From NCBI GenBank assembly GCA_033584155.1, contig CP138355.1, positions 2,613,826-2,677,825 of the forward strand: a stretch of DNA of 64,000 nucleotides, in the 5' to 3' direction. This DNA is from Candidatus Electrothrix scaldis (lineage in GTDB: Bacteria > Desulfobacterota > Desulfobulbia > Desulfobulbales > Desulfobulbaceae). The notes under the pieces are model-generated. The model made no database searches, was not told where the DNA came from, and worked only from the letters and a program-made list of their open reading frames with translations. Shown piece after piece: positions 1 through 9,211 of the stretch (the first letter of the stretch is position 1; each line of letters begins with the position of its first letter). The position numbers and the translations under genes were made by a program.

Positions 1-2
1 TT

Positions 3-89
3 ATGTCATTTAGTTATTTTGAAATAAAATTAGAAGATGAAAAAATGGTTTCTGATTACCAGCAGGAATCTGCTGTGAAGATTTCCTGA
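3..89 (+). CDS. Possible C-terminal tail of an upstream gene (5' end outside window)
   Basis: One reading frame is open from the left edge and closes with TGA at 87-89, about 130 bases before cheA. The visible tail of fewer than 30 residues is polar and charged with no recognisable motif. It may be the end of an upstream gene of the signalling cluster, or simply a chance open frame. The following 130 bases show no other gene and hold the cheA leader. Confidence 0.25.
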   Translation: MSFSYFEIKLEDEKMVSDYQQESAVKIS

Positions 90-220
90 GCTGAAAAGAA
101 AAATTTGGTACTGGTTATCGGTTATCAGAGAAATAGAGTAGCCCACTGAAAGAAGGTGCCGAATATTTAAAATATGCGTCCTGGATATAAGAATAATCAG
201 ATAGTTACAAGGTGGAGAAT

Positions 221-3200
221 ATGATAGACTCATCAATGTTACCGGATTTTATTGTTGAGGCAGCAGAACATCTTGAAGAGATGGAAAGCAGTCTTCTCCG
301 GCTTGAACAAGATTATAATGACAAAGAAGTGCTGGATGAAATTTTTCGTTCAATCCACACTATTAAAGGCGCTGCCCAATTTGTTGGGATTGAGCGGGTT
401 TCAGAACTGTCACATAAGATGGAGAATCTCCTTGATCTTATACGCAGAAGTGAAATTACTCTCAATACCGCAATTACAGATTTACTTATTGCAGGTAAGG
501 ATCGCCTAACGCTTTTGGTTGACGAGCTTGAGCGTACTCAGGGTGAGGAAACAGAGGTTGCTGACCTGGTAGAGCAGTTGCGAAGGATCGTGGAAGGAGA
601 TGCGGAACCAGAGCCTGTTGTTGATGAGGCAGGAGGTGCAACAGAGTCTTTTGAAGAGGAAGGGCTGGATGAAGAGCCTGAAGGTGAACAGGTGGGCGTG
701 CTGGCTGAGGAAAGTATGTCCGATGAATATGATGAGGAGCTCTATAATATTTTCCTGCAACAGCTGAAAGAAAATATTCCTTTTCTCTATGCACAGACAG
801 TTGAACTCTCCATTTCTGTAGATAAGCAGGATGTCCTTTATCGTTGCAGTGATTCCATTAAGAGCCTGAAATCCTCAGCCAATTATATGGGGTATGAGAA
901 GCTCACTCAGCATTATTCAAATTGGCAACATGCTATTGAAAATGCGGTTGAGCAGCTTTCAAGCGGGAAAATGCCTGATTTATCTTTTATGCAGGATTAT
1001 CTGGATGAGATTATACGCTCTTTTCCGCAGGCAATGGACGGATATTCCCAGGATGATGTAGATGCACTCGGAAGTGATATTGGAGAGGAAAAACAAGATG
1101 TAGCTTCTATCGATTCAGCTCTGAACTCTATTTTTGCAGATGAAGGTCCTGCTACTGCCACAGATGAACTTGCGAGCATGGGTGACTTTGACAGCGATGC
1201 GGAAGAAGATGAGGAGGAAGAAAACCAGGGAATTGATCTTGATAGAGCTCTTGACTCTATTTTTTCCGATGAGTTTGGTGGGCTTGAAGATGAGGAAGAG
1301 GAGGAACCTGATCCTCTTCATTTGGATGATGCCCCCTTGGTCAGCACCTCCACTTCTGAGCCTGTTGTGTACGATAATAAATCATCACAGGTTGATGCAG
1401 GGAGGGAGACAGGAGTTGATACGGTTCCCTTGGAATATGAGCTGTACGACGACGAGTATGATGAAGAACTCATTTCTATTTTCTTAAAAAAATTAAAGAC
1501 TGATATTGAGTATATTCAAGCAAGAATCGCTGAATATCGAGTTGGTGGAGATAAAAGAACAATACTCGAAAACTGTCATGATGCTATAGGGCGCTTGGCA
1601 TCGTCAGCAAATTATATGGAGTATGGGAGTCTGACGGATTTTTGTGAGCTCTGGCAGGGTGTCGTTGATGGTTATCATGCCGATATAGCAACGGGAGTTG
1701 ATTCTGATATAGCAGCAGGAATGCAGGAGTTCGTTGATAAAATTGTCGGCGTATATCCGCAGATTACTGGAGATAATAAACCTGAAGAGCTAGATGAGTT
1801 TGACGATGAAGATGTAAGTGAGAATATCTTTTCAGTTGCAGATGAGTCGGAAGCAGCATCAGAGGATCTGCAGAGTAAAGAGAAAGAGGTCTCTGTGCCA
1901 CCGGAGCCTCCTCGCAAGAAGGAAGAAGTTCAAGAAACAAAGACAGTTGCTCAAACGAATAACGAGCAGGATGATCATAGTGCTGGCGAATCAGGGGATA
2001 AAGAGCTTTTTGATAAATTGAGTAGCGCGTTGGAGGTGTCGGAGTATGCAGCCACAACTTCTCCTGACTCTATTGACACTGTTATTGAAGAAATTATAGA
2101 AGCTCCAGGTACAGAAAGCCGACAGGGCCAAGACAGTAAAAATGACTCGGGTATGGATCTGTCACAGCTTGTTGATAAAGTAGTGAATGGTGGCATGGGA
2201 ACTTCCGACTCTGGAGCCCACCTCCTGGACAAGGTTGTGGCATCAAAAGAGCCTGAGGAAGAGCAAGAAAAGGCAAAAGAAGATTCTCTTGATGCCTCAG
2301 AAGTAGAAGAAGAGGAGGTTCAAAAGAAATCTCAGGGCGCAGACACACCGGCTGAAGAGAAGCCGGAAGAACAACATAATGAGCCTGTTGCCGTCACAAA
2401 AACAGTTGATTTTATAAAGTCTGAAATTCTTAAGCAAGAGGCGGAGCAGGAAGAAAAGGAAGCCACTCCTACTAAAAAGGCAACTGTCCGAAGCAGTATC
2501 CGAGTAGATGCTGATAAAATTGATTACTTGATGAATCAAGTAGGAGAGTTGGTTGTTAGCAGGGCTTATTTCGCGCAGCTTGTTAATGAAATGAGAGGAC
2601 TGGAACAACAACTTCTTGAGTCTTCTGGTGTTACAAAGGGACAGCTGAAGCCGCTCCATGAATTTTCATTTCGCTTGAGTGAGGCTGGTGTTCATCTTGG
2701 CCGCGTGTCTAACGAGCTGCAGGAAGGCGTTATGAAGGTCCGCATGCTGCCGATTGATCAACTCTTTAAACGCTATCCTCGTTTGGTGCGGGATTTGGTC
2801 CATAATTCGGATAAGGATGTTAAGCTGGTCACCAAGGGTGAGGAGACCGAGCTGGATAAGATGGTTATTGAATCCATCTCTGATCCTCTCATACATATTA
2901 TCAGAAACTCCGTTGATCATGGCATTGAGACGATAGAGGAGCGCCTGCGGGTTGGTAAGCCTGCGCAGGGGACCCTCCTCCTTGAGGCTTTTCATGAAAG
3001 TGACCACATTGTCCTGGAAATTACAGACGATGGTAAGGGAATAGATACTGCACGAATTAGGAAAAAGGCCCTTGAAAAAAGCTTAGTCAGGAAGGAAGAG
3101 TTGGAGCGGATGTCTGATCAGGAGTTAACTCGTCTGATTATGTTGCCTGGCTTCAGTACCGCAGAAAAAGCCACAAAGACCTCCGGGCGAGGTGTTGGTA

Positions 3201-3799
3201 TGGATGTGGTGAAAAAAAATATTGAAAAATTGAATGGTACTGTTGAAATAGTTTCTGAGGTCGGAAAGGGAACGAGACTGCGGATTAAAATTCCCCTGAC
3301 AATGGCGATTATTCAGGCCCTGATGGTTCGGGTTGGTCAGGAAAAATTTACTATTCCGTTGACCACTGTTGAGGAGACTCTCAGGGTTTTCCGCCATGAG
3401 ATTTCTGAAATTGAAGGGGTTGATGTTATTCATCTTCGCGAAAATACAATGCCTATCTTTCAGCTGTCCAAGATTTATAATATAGATCGTCAAGGATTGG
3501 ACGAAGACAAGATGTTTGTTGTCGTGGTCAGTACTGGAACGCAGGAGTTGGGTATAGTTGTTGACGAACTTCTTGGACAGGAAGAGGTCGTTATTAAGCC
3601 CTTGGCTGATTACTTGCGAGTTGAGAGTGGTTTCGGCGGTGCTACGATCCTTGGTGATGGTGGTATCTCACTTATTTTGGATATTCCTGAGCTTGTGAAG
3701 ATCGCAAAAGAAAATCAAGTACTCAAGCAGGAGCAACGATCATTGAATTTTAAGCGGAAAAAAGGCAGCACTGCAAGTACAACGCAGCTGATTCATTAA
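221..3799 (+). CDS. cheA: CheA-type hybrid chemotaxis histidine kinase, very long, with three Hpt-like modules
   Basis: Sensor kinase of a chemotaxis-like pathway that phosphorylates response regulators in the cytoplasm, probably in an array with CheW and receptors that are not in this window. Residues 1-105 form an Hpt domain with the phospho-acceptor His46 in HTIKGAAQF. Two further Hpt-like modules follow (about 165-260 and 410-510); both share the segment SSANYM and have Asp where the His should be, so they look unable to take phosphate. A long acidic linker leads to the dimerisation domain (about 765-850), the ATPase (N-box around IIRNSVDHG, G1 DDGKGI, G2 GRGVGMD) and a CheW-like domain. 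At 1192 residues it is far longer than the usual 650-750. ATG at 221 is chosen over an upstream GTG at 212 because AAGGTGGAG lies just before it. Confidence 0.93.
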   Translation: MIDSSMLPDFIVEAAEHLEEMESSLLRLEQDYNDKEVLDEIFRSIHTIKGAAQFVGIERVSELSHKMENLLDLIRRSEITLNTAITDLLIAGKDRLTLLVDELERTQGEETEVADLVEQLRRIVEGDAEPEPVVDEAGGATESFEEEGLDEEPEGEQVGVLAEESMSDEYDEELYNIFLQQLKENIPFLYAQTVELSISVDKQDVLYRCSDSIKSLKSSANYMGYEKLTQHYSNWQHAIENAVEQLSSGKMPDLSFMQDYLDEIIRSFPQAMDGYSQDDVDALGSDIGEEKQDVASIDSALNSIFADEGPATATDELASMGDFDSDAEEDEEEENQGIDLDRALDSIFSDEFGGLEDEEEEEPDPLHLDDAPLVSTSTSEPVVYDNKSSQVDAGRETGVDTVPLEYELYDDEYDEELISIFLKKLKTDIEYIQARIAEYRVGGDKRTILENCHDAIGRLASSANYMEYGSLTDFCELWQGVVDGYHADIATGVDSDIAAGMQEFVDKIVGVYPQITGDNKPEELDEFDDEDVSENIFSVADESEAASEDLQSKEKEVSVPPEPPRKKEEVQETKTVAQTNNEQDDHSAGESGDKELFDKLSSALEVSEYAATTSPDSIDTVIEEIIEAPGTESRQGQDSKNDSGMDLSQLVDKVVNGGMGTSDSGAHLLDKVVASKEPEEEQEKAKEDSLDASEVEEEEVQKKSQGADTPAEEKPEEQHNEPVAVTKTVDFIKSEILKQEAEQEEKEATPTKKATVRSSIRVDADKIDYLMNQVGELVVSRAYFAQLVNEMRGLEQQLLESSGVTKGQLKPLHEFSFRLSEAGVHLGRVSNELQEGVMKVRMLPIDQLFKRYPRLVRDLVHNSDKDVKLVTKGEETELDKMVIESISDPLIHIIRNSVDHGIETIEERLRVGKPAQGTLLLEAFHESDHIVLEITDDGKGIDTARIRKKALEKSLVRKEELERMSDQELTRLIMLPGFSTAEKATKTSGRGVGMDVVKKNIEKLNGTVEIVSEVGKGTRLRIKIPLTMAIIQALMVRVGQEKFTIPLTTVEETLRVFRHEISEIEGVDVIHLRENTMPIFQLSKIYNIDRQGLDEDKMFVVVVSTGTQELGIVVDELLGQEEVVIKPLADYLRVESGFGGATILGDGGISLILDIPELVKIAKENQVLKQEQRSLNFKRKKGSTASTTQLIH

Positions 3800-3901
3800 A
3801 AGCTTACCTGCTGAACAGGAGCAGAACATAAACAAGGTGAGAGGGCAGCGAAAGAATAACGTTAAGTGGGTGAGAGACCTGAACTGGGGGCAAGCTGCGG
3901 T

Positions 3902-4939
3902 ATGAATAAAAAATTAAAGGTTCTTGTTGTTGATGATGCAACCTTTATGACCAAGGCCATTAGTGATCTGCTGGAGTCAGATCCTGATATCGAGGTTATC
4001 GGAGTCGCAAATAATGGTTTAGAAGGGCTTGAAAAGATAAAGGAATTAAAGCCTGACGTGATAACTCTTGATATTGACATGCCGATTATGGATGGTTTAC
4101 AGGCTGTCCGACATATCATGATCGAGTCTCCTGTGCCCATAGTTGTTCTGAGTTCACTCTTCAGTGACGGTTCTATTACCTTTGAAGCACTCCGTCTCGG
4201 TGTTGTTGATTTTGTTGCCAAACCTTCCGGGGCTATATCAAGTGATATCCATACAGCCAAGCAGCATATAGTTGATCGGATTAAACTCGCCTCTGAGGTT
4301 AATTTTCAGAACATCCGTCGTGTACGGGTGAATAAACAGAAAAAAGATGAAGGCTTGGCTGATCTGTATGGGTTCCATCCTCTTGATTACATTATTGCCA
4401 TAGGGACATCGCTTACAGGCCCAAATACTTTTATTCGCCTGATGACCAGGATTAGTGCTGGCCTTCCGGCAGCAGCAGTTATTCTTTTAGAAATTTCTCC
4501 TAAAATACTTGCTGCCTTTGCGGAAAAATTTAATGAATTTGTCCACTGGAAAATTGAAGTTGCGCGTCAGGGAACGGTTTTAGAGCAAGGTGTCTGTTAT
4601 ATTCAATCGAATATGTCCTCTTTGACGGTAGGGTTGAACGAAAACGGAGACCCTTGCTTTCAGCTTGGAGAACGGGTTGAAAAACCACTGGATACCTTTT
4701 TTAAATCAGCTGCTGAAGTCTTTCGCGAGAATACAGTTGGCGTATTGCTTACTGGATACGGGGATGATGGTTCTGACGGATTTGCTGTGATTCGGGAAAA
4801 ATCCGGTAAAACCATAGCCCAAAGTGCGGATACCTGCGTTTATCCTAACTTGACCGATACAGCTATTAAACGAAAACGGGTTGATGTGGTTGCTGAAGAG
4901 GCGCAGCTTGCGGATGCAATTGAGTCCGTTATTCGATAG
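3902..4939 (+). CDS. CheB-like response regulator with degenerate methylesterase domain
   Basis: Residues 1-125 are a receiver domain with the acidic pair Asp11-Asp12, the phospho-acceptor Asp in TLDIDMPIMDG (about residue 56) and the conserved Lys in VAKPSG. The C-terminal half (about 165-345) aligns with the CheB methylesterase: IGTSLTGP keeps the catalytic Ser and LTGYGDDG the Asp, but the block that normally carries the catalytic His (QHMP) reads LEISP. If that holds, the protein signals through REC but may not demethylate receptors. It sits 102 bases after cheA and is likely co-transcribed. ATG 3902 places the receiver at the N-terminus; an upstream in-frame GTG at 3866 is possible. Confidence 0.85.
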   Translation: MNKKLKVLVVDDATFMTKAISDLLESDPDIEVIGVANNGLEGLEKIKELKPDVITLDIDMPIMDGLQAVRHIMIESPVPIVVLSSLFSDGSITFEALRLGVVDFVAKPSGAISSDIHTAKQHIVDRIKLASEVNFQNIRRVRVNKQKKDEGLADLYGFHPLDYIIAIGTSLTGPNTFIRLMTRISAGLPAAAVILLEISPKILAAFAEKFNEFVHWKIEVARQGTVLEQGVCYIQSNMSSLTVGLNENGDPCFQLGERVEKPLDTFFKSAAEVFRENTVGVLLTGYGDDGSDGFAVIREKSGKTIAQSADTCVYPNLTDTAIKRKRVDVVAEEAQLADAIESVIR

Positions 4940-5141
4940 AGAATGAGGATAGACATCAGCTGGACGAATTCGACGCAATATAGGAAAAAAGGAAAAAGAC
5001 ATCGAAGATAGAAAAGACAGCACGAGCAGGTACCAGTTAAGGACCGTGAAGAAAAAAGAGGAGGCTTTGCTGTCCTGTGTACAAAGATGAAACACAGAAA
5101 TTGTTTGAATAGATATACTTATTATATATAGGAAGCAGGCT

Positions 5142-6053
5142 ATGATTATAACATGCGACAATTGCAAGACCAGATACAAGGTTGCAGACGACATAATTAA
5201 TAAACCGGCATTGAAGGTGCGATGTCACAAGTGTAATCATAGATTCACGGTGTACAAAAATGATCCGGCAGACGATTCCTTTCTTTTACAGGATGAGATC
5301 TCTCCAACAGATCATCGTATCATTACTGTAAGTAATCAGAAGGGTGGGGTTGCGAAAACAACGACCTGTCTAAATCTGGCCGTGTCCTTGGCGCGCATGG
5401 GAAAACGGGTGCTGCTGGTAGACTTTGATGTGCAGGCTAACCTGACTATCTTATTGGGTTTTAGAAAAACCCGCTCTTTTTATGAATTGCAGAGTAAAGA
5501 GGTTGCTGATATAGGAGATGTTATTCTTCACACAAAATATCCCAACCTGTCTTTGCTGCCATCAAATAGCAAGATGGCCCTGCTAAAAAAGAAGTATCTC
5601 AGCCAGCATAATTTTGAGTACATTCTGAAGAACCGTCTACAGGAAGTAGAAAAAGATTATGATCATATCGTCATAGATACGCCACCATCCATCGAGTTTT
5701 TCACTTTAAATGCTCTTATTGCTGCACAGCTCGTTGTTGTACCCACCACATGTGAATATCTCTCTATGCATGGCGTGTCGCAGATTAGCGATATTATTAA
5801 GGTGTTAAAAGGGATTGAGCATGATGTTGAATACAAGGTTTTGATCACGATGTATGATGAGCGGAAAACATCTGAGCGGGTGATCAACGAAAAGATTCGT
5901 CGAAAATATGGGGCGATATTGTGCAAAACAGTTATAGAACTTGATGATAAAATGCAGGAGTCACATATAGTTAACCTCCCTATTCAATACTATGATGAAG
6001 AAAGCAGGTCTGCTGTACAGTATGAGGCCTTAGCGCGTGAGCTTGCTGGATAA
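5142..6053 (+). CDS. ParA/MinD-type ATPase with N-terminal zinc ribbon
   Basis: The first 38 residues form an MJ0042-type zinc ribbon with two Cys pairs (CDNC and CHKC). After a short linker comes a ParA-family ATPase: deviant Walker A KGGVAKTT (about 67-74), switch I around DFDVQAN and Walker B IVIDTPPS. ParA proteins position DNA, chemosensory arrays or pili by ATP-dependent patterning on the nucleoid or membrane. No ParB gene is adjacent. Its place directly after cheA and the CheB-like gene suggests a role in placing the signalling array, as ParC does in vibrios (inference). AGGAAG lies 7 bases before the ATG. The zinc ribbon fused to ParA is uncommon. Confidence 0.85.
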   Translation: MIITCDNCKTRYKVADDIINKPALKVRCHKCNHRFTVYKNDPADDSFLLQDEISPTDHRIITVSNQKGGVAKTTTCLNLAVSLARMGKRVLLVDFDVQANLTILLGFRKTRSFYELQSKEVADIGDVILHTKYPNLSLLPSNSKMALLKKKYLSQHNFEYILKNRLQEVEKDYDHIVIDTPPSIEFFTLNALIAAQLVVVPTTCEYLSMHGVSQISDIIKVLKGIEHDVEYKVLITMYDERKTSERVINEKIRRKYGAILCKTVIELDDKMQESHIVNLPIQYYDEESRSAVQYEALARELAG

Positions 6054-6077
6054 CCAAAGGAAAACGGAGTCGCACTG

Positions 6078-6857
6078 ATGAAGACAGACACACATTCAAC
6101 GCTTACCAAAAGCATCGCTCCGGTTCTGTCTTTTACAGTCCTGGTTTTAGTCTGGGAGCTTACAACTCGTTTCAGCGGATGGGATAAAAATGTGCTTCCC
6201 GGTCCGTACAAGGTGCTGGAAAGTATGATTGAACTGATTGCCGATGGCTCTTTATTCAAACACACGGTGGCCAGTTTGTTTCGAGTAACATGGGGATTTT
6301 ATCTTGCCGCAATCTTGGGGATTCCTTTGGGAATCATTCTGGGAAGAAGCCAGATAGCCTCTATTCTGCTTAATCCGATTATCAATTTCCTGCGTCCCAT
6401 ATCTCCTCTGGCCTGGATTCCTTTGGCCATGCTCTGGTTCGGGATTGGTGATCAACCCGCAGTTTTTCTTATTTTTCTTGCAAGTTTTTTTCCTATTGTT
6501 GTCTCTACAACAGTAGCGGTGAATTCAATTAATCCTACGTACTTTTATGTTGCGGCTAATTTTAACTTCACCCGAAAAGAGGTGATTCAAAAAATAGTTA
6601 TTCCAGCCATTATTCCCGATATTATTACAGCGTTGCGCCTGACTGTCACCATTGCTTGGATTGTTGTGGTTGCTGCCGAAATGATTGCCGTTCAATCGGG
6701 GCTCGGATATCTGATTCTTGATTCAAGAAACGGGTTGCGCTTGGACTATGTTATGGACGGAATGATCGTTATTGGCCTGATAGGCTTATACCTGGACTAT
6801 ATTATGCGCCGTCTCGGCAGGATTGAGTCTGCATCCTGGGGCATCGGAAGGGCGTAG
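6078..6857 (+). CDS. ABC transporter permease (nitrate/sulfonate/taurine type)
   Basis: Inner-membrane permease of the SsuC/TauC/NrtB family, 259 residues with about six hydrophobic segments. The cytoplasmic EAA-like loop, where the ATPase docks, lies around residues 155-185 (AANFNFTRKEV to the following proline-containing helix). It starts 24 bases after the ParA stop and is followed after 12 bases by the ATPase, so the three ABC genes form one operon. Substrate is not decided by sequence; taurine, sulfonates, nitrate or a thiamine precursor are all known for the family. Confidence 0.9.
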   Translation: MKTDTHSTLTKSIAPVLSFTVLVLVWELTTRFSGWDKNVLPGPYKVLESMIELIADGSLFKHTVASLFRVTWGFYLAAILGIPLGIILGRSQIASILLNPIINFLRPISPLAWIPLAMLWFGIGDQPAVFLIFLASFFPIVVSTTVAVNSINPTYFYVAANFNFTRKEVIQKIVIPAIIPDIITALRLTVTIAWIVVVAAEMIAVQSGLGYLILDSRNGLRLDYVMDGMIVIGLIGLYLDYIMRRLGRIESASWGIGRA

Positions 6858-6869
6858 GGGAATAAAAAA

Positions 6870-7664
6870 ATGGGACATATTCAAATCAATAATCTGTGCA
6901 GAGAATTTGTCAACCGCAGACAAAAGAATCGTGGTGAAGATGGGCTTTCCTACGGAGAAAAGGTGTCCGTGCTTGAGGATATCAATATTGAAGTGGAAGA
7001 GGGTGAAATGGTTTGCTTCCTCGGTCCCTCCGGCTGCGGTAAATCAACCCTTCTCCGCATTATTGCTGGCTTTGACAAGCAGACTTCAGGATCAATCCTT
7101 ATTGATGGTAAAGAAATAAGCGGTCCGAGTTCAGACAATATTTTTGTCTTTCAGCACAGCGGTCTCCTGCCGTGGATGACTGTCTGGCAGAACGTGGAGT
7201 TGGGGTTGCGCCATATGGAAGATGCTGAAGAAAAACAGTCTGAAATCCAGGAGTATATTGAGATGGTGGAGCTTGATGGTTTTGAGGGGCATTATCCTGG
7301 TCAACTCTCCGGGGGTATGCAGCGCCGGGCAGAGCTAGCCCGTGCCTTGGCTGTTAATCCTGATATTTTAATTATGGATGAGCCCTTCAGCGGCCTTGAC
7401 TTCCTTACCCACATGAAAATGCGTGAGGAAGTGGTTAACATGCATCAGTTTCTCGGCAAGACGATTCTTATAGTAACCCATGATATTGATGACGCGCTTA
7501 TTATGGGAGATCGGGTCGTGGTTTTCAGTAAAAGGCCCTCACAGGTAAAAATGAATCAAAAACTGGATTTTCCCCATCCAAGGATTGTCTTTAATAAACA
7601 AACAGAGTTGAGCAAGCTCCGAGATGAATTGTTCTTAATGCTTGGAGTAAGCTATGCTGTCTAA
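6870..7664 (+). CDS. ABC transporter ATP-binding protein (nitrate/sulfonate/taurine type)
   Basis: ATPase that energises the adjacent permease. Walker A GPSGCGKST is at residues 52-60, the Q-loop is in VFQHSGLLPWM, the signature LSGGMQRR lies near 145, Walker B ILIMDEPFSGLD near 166 and the H-loop VTHDIDDAL near 203. The 264-residue length fits SsuB/TauB. The first 35 residues contain a basic stretch rarely seen in the family. Its last bases overlap the start of the binding-protein gene by 11 bases, indicating translational coupling. Confidence 0.92.
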   Translation: MGHIQINNLCREFVNRRQKNRGEDGLSYGEKVSVLEDINIEVEEGEMVCFLGPSGCGKSTLLRIIAGFDKQTSGSILIDGKEISGPSSDNIFVFQHSGLLPWMTVWQNVELGLRHMEDAEEKQSEIQEYIEMVELDGFEGHYPGQLSGGMQRRAELARALAVNPDILIMDEPFSGLDFLTHMKMREEVVNMHQFLGKTILIVTHDIDDALIMGDRVVVFSKRPSQVKMNQKLDFPHPRIVFNKQTELSKLRDELFLMLGVSYAV

Positions 7665-8688
7665 AGGCGGAAAAAAGAAGGTCACCTTATCTCGAACATT
7701 GAGCTTTATTGTCGGCAGTGTTGTTTGGGCTGTACTCATATCCGGGCTTCATTGGTGGTTAAACTTTGAACACGGTGACCAAAAGATTATAAAAATGGGC
7801 TATATGCCTGTAGTTACCAATATGGCGGCGCCCTTGCTGGACTATGCCAGTACCAAAGATAGTGAAGTTCGCTTCAAGGCGTTGAAATTTAGTTCTTTTG
7901 CTGAGATGGGCGAAGCTCTGCGCAATGATAAGATTCAGGTGGCCTTCATTATCGCTCCCCTTGCAGTTGTTCTCCGCCAGCAGGGCGCGGATGTTAAGAT
8001 TGTTTATATAGGCAATCGTCACGAAAGTACCCTGGTCACTCGAAAGGATTTACATATTAAGGACCTGCAAGGGCTTGCAGGTAAAACTGTTGCCGTACCC
8101 ATGCGTTTTTCAGGGCATAATCTCAGTCTGCTGCGCTTGATGGAAGAAAACAATATGCGGGGAGAGATCAATATTGTGGAACTGAATCCACCTGATATGG
8201 CCTCCGCCTTGGCCTCCGGCTCACTTGATGCCTATTATGTAGGGGAGCCTTTTGCCGTCCAGACCTTGAAAAACGGCAACTCCGAACTCCTCTTTAATGT
8301 GGAGGAGGTGTGGCCGTCCTTTATCTGTAATTTGGTTCTTGTCAAGCAAAGTTTGATTGAGGAGTACCCCGATCTCGTGCAGAAATTTGTTAGCGGGGCC
8401 GTACGATCGGGGATATGGGCTGAAAAATATCCTGATGAAGCTGCCGAGATTGCAGCACGATATTGGTCGCAGCCAGTTGACTTGGTGAAATATGCCTTAC
8501 ACGCATCGGGAGGGCGAACAATTTTTAACCAATATTTGCCGAAAACAGAGGAAATGCAGGAGATAGCAGATCTCATGGTGCGTTACAAGCTCATTGAGAG
8601 TAATACAATTGATGGCTTAGTGGACCAGCAGTTTGCTCAGAATGTTGATACCGATCATGTTGAAACAATAGATGATATTCTTGAGTAA
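7654..8688 (+). CDS. ABC transporter substrate-binding protein (SsuA/NMT1-like), membrane-anchored
   Basis: Extracytoplasmic binding protein of the SsuA/TauA/NMT1 fold, 344 residues. A positively charged start (residues 2-10) and a hydrophobic segment (about 15-32) with no clear signal peptidase site suggest an N-terminal membrane anchor or uncleaved signal. The KMGYMPVVTN start of the binding lobe and the segment LASGSLDAYYVGEP are typical of the family. It completes an ABC operon with the two preceding genes. The TauE/SafE-type gene 1 kb downstream would fit sulfonate import with sulfite export, but that is inference. Confidence 0.88.
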   Translation: MLSKGGKKKVTLSRTLSFIVGSVVWAVLISGLHWWLNFEHGDQKIIKMGYMPVVTNMAAPLLDYASTKDSEVRFKALKFSSFAEMGEALRNDKIQVAFIIAPLAVVLRQQGADVKIVYIGNRHESTLVTRKDLHIKDLQGLAGKTVAVPMRFSGHNLSLLRLMEENNMRGEINIVELNPPDMASALASGSLDAYYVGEPFAVQTLKNGNSELLFNVEEVWPSFICNLVLVKQSLIEEYPDLVQKFVSGAVRSGIWAEKYPDEAAEIAARYWSQPVDLVKYALHASGGRTIFNQYLPKTEEMQEIADLMVRYKLIESNTIDGLVDQQFAQNVDTDHVETIDDILE

Positions 8689-8776
8689 GAAGAGGTGAAT
8701 GGCTTTTTTTATATAATTGATGGGTTTTGCAATAAGTGCATGCCTCAGCTAGACAGAATGTACTGAGAAGGTACAG

Positions 8777-9211
8777 ATGATTCAGAGTGAGATGGTATAT
8801 ACAACAGAAAATTGCAGACGAAATTCTCCACGTTTTGATAAACAGGTAAAATTGACTGTTGGTAAGCTTTCATATCCGATGAACAATGTGGATATGAAAA
8901 TCGGCTATACCAGCAATGTCTCGGAAACAGGCATTTGCTTCACCTGCGATGAGCTCTTCGAGAACGGAACTGTTATTCAGCTCGTTGTTGAACTTGTGGG
9001 CTGGCAACATTATCTGCAGACTACTTCTGCCATCATTGATTCGGATACTGTTTCAAAACCCTTGACAGCTATCGCTGAGGTGGTTTGGTCCAAGAAATTG
9101 ACTGATAGTGAAGATATGTATGCAGTCGGTGTGTTATTCAAGGATATTTACGAGGATGATCTTCAGGCTTTTAAAAAATATCTGAGGAAAATGCTTGATA
9201 AAAAAAGTTAA
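8777..9211 (+). CDS. PilZ-domain protein (predicted c-di-GMP receptor)
   Basis: Small 144-residue cytoplasmic protein made almost entirely of a PilZ domain. The two ligand-contact motifs are visible: RRNSPR at residues 14-19 (RxxxR type) and NVSETG about 30 residues later (D/NxSxxG type). Such proteins bind cyclic di-GMP and alter the activity of a partner. The 3' end overlaps the next gene, a HAMP membrane protein, which is the obvious candidate partner. The gene begins 88 bases after the ABC transporter and could share its transcript. Confidence 0.85.
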   Translation: MIQSEMVYTTENCRRNSPRFDKQVKLTVGKLSYPMNNVDMKIGYTSNVSETGICFTCDELFENGTVIQLVVELVGWQHYLQTTSAIIDSDTVSKPLTAIAEVVWSKKLTDSEDMYAVGVLFKDIYEDDLQAFKKYLRKMLDKKS

